Positions 1 to 12,100 of a stretch of DNA of 64,000 nucleotides are shown here, in pieces. Origin of the DNA: Talpa occidentalis (lineage: Eukaryota > Chordata > Mammalia > Eulipotyphla > Talpidae); the NCBI RefSeq assembly GCF_014898055.3, contig NW_023604861.1, forward strand, positions 100,380,083 to 100,444,082, written 5' to 3'. A program made the position numbers and the translations under genes. The notes beneath the pieces are model-generated. The model worked only from the letters and a program-made list of their open reading frames with translations. It was not told where the DNA came from and ran no database searches. The number at the start of each line of letters is the position of its first letter. The first letter of the stretch is position 1.

Positions 1-654
1 AAACAGATGTGGGTGAAAGACTGATGGGGAGGATAACAACAGCAGCTTTAATCTTGATTTTGATTTTGCTCTTTTCCTCCCAGATTTGTCTGGTTGTTCC
101 TGACCCTTTTCAATGGGTCTTCACTAAAAGATACTTTAGACTTGTGGCAGGCTTTGGGGCCTTGTTCTGGGCCAATCCTGTTTGAGTGGACTTGTACTCA
201 CGAGGGGATGGGTAACTTTGGGTGCTTGATTTAGAAACAACATTCTTTGTTTTTTTTCTGTATTGTTTACTAATTGTATTAAAATTCCTTTCCATTAAAG
301 TCTTATATGTTTTGTGTTGATGTGGCAGATGGCAGAACCTATTTAGAGCAGGCAGGTTGGGGGTTTCTAAGGTACCCCCCTTCCTGACCTGTAAAACTTC
401 CACAACCTAAACCAAAGTCTATTATAAGCTGCACAAGATGGTGAGTCTTCATCCCCTTCCCTTGGCATATGGTATAAAATTTCAAAACTCCCACACAGAT
501 TCTTTTTTGTGTGAATGGATGTCTAGTTAACTGCTAATGGAGGCACCTCTTTGTGCCATCATGATGTGGCTGTCTCTCCCTATTTTTCTTCATCGGTATT
601 TTTCCCCTTTATTAATGAGATTCAGCTTGCTTTACTTCTATTTTTGTTATTTTA
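1..654. other. Intergenic, no gene recognised
   Basis: This is sequence beyond the 3' end of TXNDC9. It is AT-rich, with short open frames only and no splice-bounded conserved coding block that I recognise. Part of it could be degenerate repeat, but I cannot assign a family. Confidence 0.4.
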
Positions 655-1560
655 ATTATATTTTCATTATAGAGTATTGAGTCCTTGGGCAAGTTAGGGA
701 TAATTAGGCAGCTTCAAGGGCAGTGCAGGGACTTCAGGAGAGTTATGGAGGGCTCCAGAGATAAGGGCAACAAATTCCAAAGGGGACTAATCAAACACTC
801 CAGAACCAGGGGCAACAGGACATTCCTGGACAAGGACGATAAAGAAAAAGGACTCTAAGATAAGCACTGGGACAGAGAGACTTAGTTCTGGGCACAGAGA
901 CATTTTGGCAGTGAGTGAAACCACGGAGAACTAACCAATCACAGAGAGACTGATGGAGCTCTAGAATAATCAGGGAAAGAAGGTCTGGGCCTCCCCAGTG
1001 GTGCAGCGGTTGAGCGCTGGGTTGTGAAGCTGCCCGTTGCCTCTGCAGCGCTGGTTCGATCCCCAGCTGCTCCCCGGCCACCGAAGGAGGGTCTCACATG
1101 GTGCGCAGACCTCTCCTGCCGCCCGCTGCTCCCCTCAGCAGTGTACTTTGGTCCTTCTGCCTGCTCTGCTCCCCGCTCTGGCTCTGGTGAATTCTCTCAC
1201 CCTCCAGTGCTTCTGACTGTACCCAGTGCTTGTATAAATAAATAAATAAATAAATCTTAAAAAAAAAAAAAAAAGGAAAATTATTAAAAAAAAAAAATGG
1301 TTTATATTCCCTGAGGCACGACTCTGCTTGGGCTTCCTTGCCCCTCCCCGGCCTAGTTCCACCGGCCTGGGTGTCCCACTTTATTTCTGTTCCTTTTCTC
1401 CTCAATAAACTTTTTCTTTCTCTAAATAAATCTGCCTCTTCTTGCTCGCTTGCCTGAGCATCAGTGAAGTTCCTGCTGCGGCTTCGTGAGACACCAAACT
1501 GTGGCGGCCTAGTGGCTGGCACTCAATGCTCCACTGCAGCCTGGGATCCGTTTCTGGCTG
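655..1560 (+). mobile_element. LTR-like element interrupted by a SINE
   Basis: The part after the SINE looks like the R-U5 end of a retroviral LTR. There is a C-rich stretch, an AATAAA at 1404-1409, then a short T/C-rich U5-like segment (TCTTGCTCGCTTGCC). The part before the SINE is a G/A-rich block of the kind seen in class I LTR U3 regions. No gag or pol reading frame is present, so this would be a solitary LTR. Boundaries are approximate and the family is not identified. The call rests on architecture only. Confidence 0.4.
987..1274 (+). mobile_element. tRNA-derived SINE, younger subfamily
   Basis: The head carries the RNA polymerase III A box (here GTGGTGCAGCGG) and the B box GGTTCGATCCC. 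The body reads through the conserved CTCAGCAGTGTACTTTGG segment. The tail is TAAATAAA repeats, then TCTTAA and poly-A. It splits the LTR-like element, so it inserted later. Confidence 0.9.
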
Positions 1561-1703
1561 GGAGACTAGGCCTGAAAACCTACAATATCAGTTATCAGTA
1601 TCAAGCTTATTTTTCCTGTGCAATTTAAAACATAAACACAGTTTTAAATAATAAAATGGCCTTCTTCATAAAGATACTGATGACTATCAAAAATACTTGT
1701 TAG

Positions 1704-2046
1704 GGGGCCTCCCCGGTGGCGCAGCGGTTGAGCGCTGGGTTGCGAAGCTGCCAGCAGCCTCTGCAGCGCCGGTTCGATCCCCGGCTGCTCCCTGGCCACC
1801 GGAGGAGGGTCCCACATGGCGCGCAGACCTCTCCTGCCGCCCGCTGCTCCCCTCAGCAGTGTACTTCGGTCCTTCTGCCTGCTCTGCTCCCCGCTCTGGC
1901 TCTGGTGGATTCTCTCACCCTCCCGTGCTTCTGACTGTACCCAGTGCATGTATAAACAAAAAAAAAACAAACAAATGAATAAATAAATAAATAAAACATG
2001 CCTCTATTAAAAAAAAAAAATAGTTTTAAAAAAAAAAAAAAAAAAA
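1704..2046 (+). mobile_element. tRNA-derived SINE, younger subfamily
   Basis: A near-consensus copy with A box TGGCGCAGCGG and B box GGTTCGATCCC, and a long tail of TAAATAAA followed by two poly-A runs. It lies between the first and second copies of AAATACTTGTTAG. Its low divergence compared with the next SINE suggests it is the later insertion. Confidence 0.92.
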
Positions 2047-2059
2047 AAATACTTGTTAG

Positions 2060-2322
2060 GGCCTCCCTGGTGGCGCACGTGGTTGAGCGCTGCATTGTGA
2101 AGCTGTCCGCAGACTCCACAGCATGAATTCTATCCTGGCCGTCCAGGAAGCAACCTATATGGCGCTGCAGACCTCTCTTGCCTTGCCTGCTGCTCCCCTC
2201 AGCAGTGTGCTTCGGTCCATCTGCCTGTTATGTTCCCCACTCTGTCTCTGGTGAATCCTCTCAACCTCCAGCACATCTGGCCTGTAGCCCGGTTCTTATA
2301 TAAATAAATAAATTAAAAAAAA
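2060..2322 (+). mobile_element. tRNA-derived SINE, older diverged copy
   Basis: It has the same architecture as its neighbour, but with many substitutions, an insertion in the A box region (GCGCACGTGGTTGAG) and a damaged B box. Its 3' part reads AGCACATCTGGCCTGTAGCCC, shared with the older subfamily at 4217, 8172 and 21030. It is bounded by the second and third copies of AAATACTTGTTAG. Confidence 0.88.
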
Positions 2323-2939
2323 AAATACTTGTTAGTTGATTTTAAAAATACATAAAACAAATTGAGAATTTATATCATGTATAAGGGAAAAGGGCCTGAG
2401 AGAAACACTAAAAAGTATAAATTAGTTTCATGAAGGGGGCATGTAATAACTTGTTTGCTTGGATGAGGAGGCGGCTCAGGAGTCTGGGGGCACTCAGAAA
2501 AAGGTGGGTAGAAAGGAAAGACCCTGGCAGTGACCTTTAGAGAAGGGTAACCACCTAAAGATAACTGTGCTATCAAGGAAACAGCAATGAGAGCCACATG
2601 TACCCTCTCGCCTTACCAGCTCCTCCCCACCAAACCTGAAGATACACGAAAATCCACACCCTTTATCCTGTAGGCTACGTTCTCAAGTAAAGATTTTACT
2701 CAGAATAGCACATTAAAATTGAAAGTACTAGAGTTTTTACTCCCAATCTCAGTCTTTTCAATGGAAATAGTATATTCAGTAATGTTTATCATACAATTAA
2801 AAAAGTTAAGATAGCTCCAAATGTTATTTTATGATGTGTGAAATGTGCTTTACATTTTAACTACACACAAAACCCGGTACTTTGATGAACATTATTATGT
2901 TTGTTTTTTAATCTGGTATCTCATTCAGAGACTTGGTTT

Positions 2940-3565
2940 CATCTTTGTGAAAGAGAAAAATGAAGCATGTTGCCAAGTTGCTAGCCAAGTTTGGGTCTGC
3001 TAATCCTAAGAGGCCTGTTTGGCCACCATTTTCTGTTACCTGCAGTTCTGCATTCCTATGCAAGGTAAGAACTGCCCAATCAGTTGTAGGAGCCAAACCT
3101 TACGAGGTGTCTTTCAAATCAACCAAGAGCAGAAAGCTTGATCACCAGGTATGCATCGCCTTATCATCACCAGGTATGATGGGAAACTACCGGGGCCAAG
3201 GACCAATGTATGACAAGGGACCCCAGACGCTGATCAGTGGAACACCTTGTTGATAAGATTGAGACTTTGGCTGGGGATATAGGGCTTGATCTCAACTACA
3301 ATATCAAGTCATCAAACAGATGAGAAGTTCCTGGAGGGCAGACTCACAACCCTGATACTATAGATGACACAGCACATTTTCTAATTTCACCCTTTCCTTT
3401 TCTTTTTGTCCTCCTTCCCCTCACAACTGATGCCGTATGATTATTCTAGCAATAAAAAGGGCAGAATCTTGCTCTTGGGCGGCATCTTGCATCCTACAGC
3501 TTGCTCCATGACTCCCGTTTGTCAGTGCGGTGTTGTCAACGCAACAGACAAGAACAGTTCACTTA
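2940..3565 (+). mobile_element. Possible solitary LTR or MaLR-like repeat
   Basis: The 3' half has an AATAAA (AGCAATAAAAAGGG near 3448-3461) followed by a CTTGC-rich segment ending in CAACAGACAAG, which resembles an LTR R-U5 region. No protein-coding remnant is seen. Boundaries and family are uncertain, and it could be another class of interspersed repeat. Confidence 0.35.
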
Positions 3566-4216
3566 CTTAAAAGATTTTAAAATTTCTCTTTGAGATTTCA
3601 TATTTCACCCATGTGTTTATAAGTGTGTTGTCAAATATGTCAACATATCTGGGGATTGTCCATCTCTCTTCCTATTACTGATATTAGTTTAATTCCAGTG
3701 GTGAGAGCAGACATAGTATTTTATCGCTTAGAATGTGGTCTATCTTGGTGATAGAGCAGATCCTATAATCGTTTGATCATGTCGTTTTTGGATATCAATT
3801 ATATATAGTTGATAGTTTGGTTGAGCTATTGAACTCAAGTGGGATTAATAGCTACCATATTTGTTTCATCGCCCTTGTTCTTTGTCCCTATTTTGTCTTG
3901 CCGATTTTCTGCTTACGGTTCTTTCCATATCTGATATAGATAAAGGGGTGTTAAAGTCTCCAGCTATATATTGGATTCATTAATTTTTCCTTGGAGTTAG
4001 AATTTTGCCCCACACATTACATAGTTTTAAGACCCATAAATATTAAGGATTATGTCTTCTCGGATCGACTCCTATACCACTATGTAATGGCCCTTTTTAT
4101 TCCTGCCTTTCCTAATGTAAAATAAACTTTCTGAACTTAGTTATCACTATCCTCTCTTTTGGTTGGTGTTAGCATATTATCTTCTTCCCCATGTCTCACT
4201 TTTTCTGCCTTTTGTG
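3566..4216 (-). mobile_element. Old L1 fragment, antisense
   Basis: On the plus strand the text resembles the reverse of the L1 ORF2 endonuclease region, for example around 3730-3760 and the AAAGTCTCCAGCTAT segment near 3953. It is heavily mutated with no usable frame, and a SINE interrupts it at its right side. Confidence 0.45.
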
Positions 4217-4482
4217 TTTTTTTTTAAGATTTATTTATACATGCATACAAGAACTGGGGGACAGGCCAGAGGTGGGGTGAGAGGATTCACCAGAGACAGA
4301 GTGGAAAACAGAACAGGCAGATTGACTGAAATACACTGCTGAGGGTAGCAACGGGTGAAACAGGAGAGGTCTGCTGCGTCATGTGGGTAGCTCTCTGGCT
4401 GGCCGGGGATCAAACTCCTGCTACAGAGGCTGCGGGTAGCTTCATAGTGAGGTGCTTAACCCCTTCTGCCACCAGGGAGGCC
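4217..4482 (-). mobile_element. tRNA-derived SINE, older subfamily
   Basis: A reverse copy, with T-run and AGATTTATTTA tail on the left and GGGAGGCC head on the right. It has the older-subfamily ACAAGAACTGGGG junction. Short direct repeats of CTTTTGTG flank it (4209-4216 and 4483-4490). Confidence 0.88.
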
Positions 4483-4490
4483 TCTTTTGT

Positions 4491-5569
4491 GGTTTTAATT
4501 GAGCAAATAAACTGCTGTTAATGATGCCTTAGTAATGCTGTCATGAGATGATGGGGGAGGGAAAGTATTAGTCTTGTGATTAAGCCTCAGTCTTTTAGTG
4601 ACCCTGTACCTCTGGATTGTGAACTTCAAACATTGTTAGGGCTCTGGCACTGTTTCTTTCTCTGATCTCCTTGTTTCTAATTGATTTGCATCTATTGTTA
4701 TCACACTCTACTAACTTCCACTAATTGCTAGTTGACCTATTATTTTTGAGACTGCCCTGGTGCTTAACCTGCTGCAGTTTGAGTAAAATCAGACCCTGTT
4801 AATCTTTGTGGCCTGTCTTTGGCCAAAATCTTAGGCTTGAACTTCTGTTTTAATAGACATCCCTTTAGAGAATGCTATGGAACCCTGTGTAAAGCCCTAC
4901 CACTGGGCAAAACTTGTTATTGCCCAGAGCTGAAGGTAAGACAGTAGCCTGTTATTTTTTTAGGTAGTGATACCTGGAATCTACAAGTGGGTGCTAACCT
5001 AGTCTTCGCTGCTTTCCTCTCCTTGTATGTAATTGCCACCTCACGAAGAAGCTGGGACAATAGTGAATCAGGATACAGTGTTCTTAGTCTGCCATTCTTG
5101 CGGTAGTTCTTCTGTAATACAAGTGGGGACTGAGTGGAAAACAGAAGACTCAGAGCTCTTTGCTACTGTTGCTTGGAGTAGAGCTTCTGTAACACAGACT
5201 TTGGGGTGATGAATAATAGCAGTCTGCTCCTCCTACAGAGAAACTGTAGGCCAGGAGTGGGAACAGGAGGTTAGAGGGGTTTAGTTATATGGCTCAAATA
5301 CCACAAAGAATCACTATTCTTACAGATTTAGATTGCCAATAAATGCTTTTGCTTCTATTGTATATGTTTCTTCAACATTTTCCAGAGAGTTTAATACTTA
5401 GCAGTGATTTTCACTGAGGATTCTGTAGATCTCCTCATGCTGTCATCCTAAAAGTGTTTCCTGATTATTTTTCAATGCTTATGTTAAAGTAGAAGCAATA
5501 TGGACCCTTTAAATACGGCAGTATGTTCACAAATGGAAAAAGCTGCTAACAGCTGATTGAACATCAACA
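4491..5569. other. Intergenic, nothing recognised
   Basis: This is unique-looking AT-rich sequence between a SINE and the TXNDC9 polyadenylation region. I see no coding exon, RNA gene or clear repeat. Confidence 0.4.
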
Positions 5570-6026
5570 TAACAAAATAAATAAGCAGTTCTTTATTGTT
5601 ATTTAAATATATTCCAGAAGTGAAGAGTGTTTATAATTCATTTACAAGTGCAGTCTATTACACCAGTGAAAGTTATTAGACTTATTGTACAATGTAAATG
5701 CTGCATAAAGTTTAGTTCTGGAAGAGTTTGTTGTCGAATTTTTATTTCCAATCCAGTAGATTAAAAACACAATTGTGAAATGGTAAAAAGATGTAAGACT
5801 CATATGTGATAAAACCAATCTCAAAAATAGAGAATTCAGTTTTCCTCAACATAAAGATGAGTTTCATACAGAAAATATTAAATATATCTTTCATTGTGAT
5901 AACAATTGTATAAAACTCTAGAATATGAACATTAGATGACCAATGTATCGAAATCAACGAAGTTTAGAAAACATCTAATTCTGAAGCAAAATAAAAAGAT
6001 GATTTACAAAGAATTATAACTGATCT
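5570..6026 (-). other. TXNDC9 3' UTR (approximate)
   Basis: Downstream of the TXNDC9 stop codon on the minus strand, the sequence is AT-rich and uninterrupted by recognisable repeats. A canonical AATAAA (plus-strand TTTATT at 5592-5597) lies about 430 nt past the stop. Cleavage would be expected 15-30 nt beyond it, hence the approximate end at 5570. No transcript evidence is available here. Confidence 0.6.
5592..5597 (-). terminator. Polyadenylation signal of TXNDC9
   Basis: AATAAA on the minus strand, in an ACAATAAAGAAC context. It is the first well-placed hexamer downstream of the stop codon at 6027-6029. Confidence 0.6.
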
Positions 6027-6144
6027 CTAATCATCATCAGAGTCTGAATCATATTTCTTTCCTCGGATAGTTTTCTTTTCCAGCTTTGTGAAATTTGTTC
6101 CCAATTTCTTTTGGCTTTGAAATGGTGGCTCCATTAAATTTCCA
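6027..6144 (-). CDS. TXNDC9: TXNDC9 last coding exon
   Basis: Encodes residues 188-226, from the SGNLMEPP segment to the stop TAG at 6027-6029. The acceptor is the AG at 6145-6146 after a T-rich tract. The C-terminus is basic (KKTIRGKK) followed by the acidic DSDSDDD, matching the family. Confidence 0.96.
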
Positions 6145-9100
6145 CTAAAAAGCAAGCAAATTTGAAAAGCACTTAATTCTTCATGATTTAGTACAGTTGG
6201 TATATTAAGCTCACAAAAACTTACCTTTTCTCTTCATTGTAACATATGGAACAGAGCAAAAGTTTCTTTAACACTGGTACCAAGGAAGAGGTACATTTTC
6301 CACACTGATGGCTACTTTATTTTGGTATATGTATTTTATTGAGTGTAGAGACTCCAGTATTTGAAACCTATTATTTCTTAACTTGATCAATTTTCTTCCT
6401 GAGTACTTCTCCAAATTCTTTCACTTCTTAGTCCCCTGGCTGACTCATACTCCAAAGGTGAATAAGTCCTTATAGTCCCTTATCCTTCTCTTATCTTCCT
6501 TTCTGAGCTTAGACAATGTTCTCTTAAAAATATTATTTTTTTGATTGTGCTAACACTGGTTAACAACACTATGAATGTTTTAGGAGTATAGGTTCACACC
6601 TCTTCAAATGTATGTTACCACATCAAGTCAATCTTCAAAGTACAAATAACCCTCCAGTACGGTTAATAATTTTAAACCTTATTTTTATACTATTAAATGA
6701 TTTTATCAATTTGTCTATTATCACTAATTACTGATTAACAATTCACAGTTTGTGATAACAAAATTTCTGACTGAAAGAAGTCAATGAGTTTTTTTCATCT
6801 GTTGTGGGATGCTAAGCGTGTATTTCCTGTGTGAAAGATTTTCTATATCTTTGTCAAGACATCTTAGTTCCATAGATGAAAGTTAACACTTTTAATTAAA
6901 AGTGGGTTTTACTTTTAATTAAAATATACTCTAAATATATCAACAGAGAATTAAAACAAATCCATTATTTTGTTAAAACCTACCTGTAATTAATAATATC
7001 AGAACAACCAAGCCTCCATTCTAAAGTTTCTGTGGTGAAGTCATCTGTATTTCCTAGGTCAGTAAATCCAACAACATAATCTTGTGTTTTTCCATCTTTT
7101 ACCAGTGCTAGTGTGGGGATGACTTTGATACGCAGTCTCTCACAAAGGAAAGGCGCTTTTTCCACATTCAGCTTCAAAAACTTGGTCTCAAGATGTTTCT
7201 TAGACAAAATCACCAAATGCCTATCTAATATTTTACACCTGTAAACGACAACATATAGAAAATCAAAAGTTCAAACAACAGACTTCTGTTCTTTTTAAAA
7301 ATAAATGTAATTATGGTACATATAATTTTAGTTTTTCTGAGTTTCATAGTTCAGCAGTCAATCCAGGCTTATGTCAGATGGTCTCATTTCTATTACATAG
7401 ATTATCTGATTGAGAGAGGTAGAAAAACAACTTAGTACTCTAGAAAATCATAGGTGCCCTAGTATTTATAAAAAACAAAATATTACATAAACGCCTTAAG
7501 TCATAAGCGGGTTCGTGAAATTTTCGTGTTTGTGCATGGTAAGAACAAACAATTGTTAATTTTATAACACATTTTCTGGTATTTCACACAAGTAGCCTAA
7601 AGGGTGACAAATTTGAATGTGACAGAACTCACTGGAGATTTTTAAGAATTAGAAATTTACATATTGTGCCATATTCAGAAGTCATTAAATACTGAGTGGT
7701 GTCATTGAGAAGGAACTGTGCAAGTGTGAATAAGCATATTAAAGTTAAGGGATATAAATATGATTATCATGGATCTAAAGAAATGAAAAATATCAGTACT
7801 TTGATTAAGCCACATAACACTGAAGACAAAAATTGAAGAGATATTTCCTTCAAATTAAAATCTAACTTAAACTGGTCAACCCTTTAGTGTTTTCTGAACT
7901 ACTGTAATAACCTTTTTAAGCAAAAATTCCTAACGTTAGGTGTTCATTACCATCAACTTTTAAAATATACAGATGACTCAAAATTCTCTGGAAGTGGAGT
8001 GGGGAAACATGTAGGTGATTCTGATGTCTGAAAGTTTGAGAACTATTGCTTTAGATAACTAAAAGTTACCAAATCTTCATAGATGTTTTTATTAGTAAGC
8101 TTTTGAGTGCTTCTTAGTGCAGTTTTTCCTGAACTGGGTTTGGATTCTTCTAGTTTTTGTTTTTTTTTAAATTTTTTTTTAAAGATTTATTTATTTATGC
8201 ACACAAGAACTGGGGTATAGGCCAGAGGTGGGGGGGGGGGGTGAGAGGATTCACCAGAGACAGAGTGGGGAACAGAATAGGCAGACTGACTGAAATACAC
8301 TGCTGAGGGGAGCAGTGGGCAAGACAGGAGAGGTCTGCTGTGCCATGTGGGTTGCTCCCTGGCCCGGGATTGAACACGTTACAGTGGCTGGCAATAGCTT
8401 GATAGCGTTGAGATGTTAATCCCTGTGCCACAAGGGAGGGCCAAAATTCTCTGATTTTTAAAGAAAATTTCTAAGAAATGAACTTTAAAAAAATGGAGTA
8501 TCTTTTAATTTTTAAATGTTGACAACTAAACAAATATGGGGGGATAAAAGAAAGGTAGGCTTGATTCCTCTCTAGTTTAAGATGTACCCCTATCTGGGGG
8601 CATTTTCATTTTACAAAGGATTTATTTCCTTAGAGAGGTTCGTAGACCTGCTTTGTCTAAGATAAATCATTTTTTTCTTCCATTGTAGCTTGGTAGTCCT
8701 AACCATGATTCTGGTGAAAGGCTTGGTAAAACCACTGTTTCCCCGTGACTTGCGAGCTGAGAAAGAGGGACTGAATTCAAAGCTGGCTAAAATAGGTTTT
8801 GGCCCTATTTCCAACATCATGGCTGTATCGTAACAGCAGGAAAAAAAGCAAACTTCCTGTGGAATTAAAGTGAGCATTTCCAAGATGTTTTTTGAGTACA
8901 CTAATGAAAATATTCAGAAGATAGTCAATTCTATGGAAATATTACACTTTTGTATGCCATTAATTTATAAGTTAATCTTTAACAATTGCTTAACTTTAAT
9001 GTACAGACTTCTAGTATAAAGAAAAACACTTAGCAAGTGGTTCCTTTTATTTTTCTTAATTTCTCTATTAAGTCAGTGATTCTCTAGCCAAACATCTCAT

Positions 9101-12100
9101 ATTTTAGTAAGTCACTGATAAAAACAAAGTTACCTGAATGTGGTATCTCTGTAGAAATGGCAAACCACTTTTTTACTTTCTTTGACTTCTTGAAAAAAGT
9201 CTCTCTCACTAGGAATTTCTCTGTATTCCCCATGTCCTTTTGAAAGCCATTCCTATTTTGGAGAAAAGAAAAATTTTACACATTTGAAGTATCTCTTTCA
9301 GTACCACTTTACATTTTAAGTGTCCAAATCCTCATAATATATTTTGCAACAAAATTGATTTGATCATGTGGAGAAAATAATTTTTTAGAAATTTATTTTC
9401 CTATGTTTACTTAGTATCAATACAAAATAGTATACAGCAGTCACTATTTCCATAGCATATGCTTGTATTTAAGACAATTCTCTGTCTTGGTAACTTTAAA
9501 CAGATTTTCTTAGAACTTCAAAGTAACATTTTAGAGTTGAGAGACTTAGTGTGTAAATATCCACTTAAACTCAAAACTACTAAAATTGGAAGCATTTGAT
9601 TAAAGTTACTACAGAGCTTTAAAAAATGTTAATACAGTAAAGCCAATCTTGGAGGGTGAGGGAGGTGGGAAGTGGGGGGAAGTTACTGTAACGCTGAGGT
9701 TTAAGAGTCTTATATGCTTTTGATGACTACCCCGAGAGAGGCTGGTACCTCTTCTAACTATCCACAGGTGGGTAGTATCCTATGAAAAAAGAGTTGTCTA
9801 CTCACATGGTATCTATAAACAATAAAGACCTCACAAGTCATCTAATTCAATTTCTAAGCTAGTGTAACCGTGCCTGACAGGCCTTTCAGCTTACTACATC
9901 TTTCCTGTGGCAGGATACTTACCACTTCAACTGTTTCCCTTTTTAGACAGCTGATTCTAATAATGAGGAGCATTTGGCTTGCATGCAGAAGGTATGGGCC
10001 CGAGTAACTGTTTTACTTATTATTAGGTTATGAGTTCTAATAACCTAAGTCTCAATGTCATTTATAAAGTGAATATCATAAAGCAACGATCTCATTTAGC
10101 TGTTGTGAAAATAAAGAAATCTACATGAAAATGACAAGAATATGTCACATGCTTTAAAAGCATTTGCACATGCACTTGCTAATGTTTAGAAAGCTATTCT
10201 CACACTGGATAGCAACAGATCCCTAACTTTGGTCTGTCGATCCCAGCTAGGACCAGATACTAGACAGAAAAGGTTGTATCTTTCATATCACTCCTTCAAT
10301 TACCATTTCTCACCTAGGTCCTCCCTTCTCCACACTGACATTGCCAATTCCTTTTGACTGTTTCTTATATGAACTGATTTCTAATCTTCTTACTCTTTTG
10401 GTTGTCCTCCTCTGAACAGACTTTATAATCCTCTATGTTCTGTTAAACTATGATAGAGTTCTAAACACAGCCTCGAGGAGTGGTCCAACCAGAATGAGGC
10501 AGGAATGTCATCACTTTTCCTTCTCTGGACTTTACCTACCACAACCCAGACAGTATGAATAATCTTGGTATCCATTTACCTTGGCTTATACTGAGCCGAC
10601 AATCACAGGAGGCTCTAATACTTTCTTCTAATAGGCCGTTTCTTCGGTAAAGTACTATAAACTCTCAAGTATAATTCCTCAGTGATGCGACATTTCATGA
10701 CTCCTTTCTTGACTTACGAATGATAAGTGCACTTAAAGTATTCGTATTTTGAAAAGTTGCTATTTATTTTCATTATTCTCAAATGTTTAACCATCAAGCT
10801 AAAGAACTACCTGTCCAAGTTGCTTAGAGGGAGGCAAGCTCACACTGAACCTCCACCAATTAATTACACAGCATCTCATCCAAGGCACGCACTTCAATCC
10901 TACACTCTCAATACAGTTCCTTCCCCAGAGCATGTGCTCTGCAGGCATCTGTTGAATGGAATCAAGCTAGTAGGCACAGATCCCAGTGCAGGTGACCCTA
11001 CCTGAGGCCTGGCAATGGAGTTCTGAAACCTAAATGCACAGGCAAGTAAGAACTAAAGATAGCATACATCAACAAACAAGGAAGTTACTCACTGTTTCTC
11101 CATTCACAGCAGTAGAACACTGGGTCAAAAAGGGGTAGCCCAGTGGACTTTAGGTGGGGATTGCAGTTATCACCTGCTTCAACTTTACCTTAGCTATTTC
11201 ATCTATAAATATTCCTTACAACATTTTCTTTTTGTACAACAGCATTACTGAAAGTCTTAAGTATACTGTATCAAGATGTGTTTTAGTTCTGGCTTCTATT
11301 CATGAATTCCTATACTAACACATAAGACACACTGTAAAACATTAAAAAAAAACCCAAAAGGCTAAAAGATGAGATAAAAAAAGTTTATTTAGTTTCTTCT
11401 CTTATTCTGAGATCTACCATCTTATTTTAGAAACAAATGAAGAGTTATAGTTGGGTGAATCTTAAGACCTCTTCTGGCACTAACCCTAAGTAAATCTAAG
11501 TAATATAATACCAATTCTTCTCTCTAAAATTGCAGCCGATCTAGCACAACTCAAACAGGCCCTTTCAAAGCCCAATTCAAAACAAACTGTAGATGACAAA
11601 AGTTAGATGATCTCCAATAGTTAATCATAGGTCCTCTTTAAGGACATGTATTCCCAAATCTGGTTGCTCACAGCAACTAGTCACAACTCTTAGATCCTAC
11701 CACAGATCTATGAATGTAAATATTAGGGATGGAGCCCAGAAATCTATATAATAATAATCCCCTACTACAAGATCCTACTGCAGGTTTCAAGATTTTGGTG
11801 TCTTCCCAAGTAGAAACCACAGTATGTTTCTCTTTCTAAAAAATTTTTAAAGTAACACTGATCTATATAGCATTATGTAGGTTTCAGGTGTATAACATTA
11901 TAAATGTGACATCTGTATATAGTAAATTATACCAAATTAGACCAAAAGTCTGTTTCCATCCACCCCCTCCTTTTATGTAATTTAACCACCCATCCCTTCT
12001 GATAACCATCATTTTGTTCTCACAATCTACGATACTTTGTTTTCATTTGAGCATGCTTTTCTTCTAAGAGGCTGATTGCAGAAAAGAAGTTGTCACATGA

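Larger units (their letters stand above)
1691..2335 (+). repeat. Triple target-site duplication around two SINEs
   Basis: AAATACTTGTTAG occurs at 1691-1703, 2047-2059 and 2323-2335. It flanks and separates two head-to-tail SINEs. This is the footprint expected when a second SINE inserts at the duplicated target of a first. Confidence 0.9.

Noticed and set aside
1..5570. Exons of a neighbouring gene (lysozyme g-like genes lie on this side in human)
   Set aside because: No conserved exon with splice sites was recognised; the region is mostly repeats and unassigned sequence.
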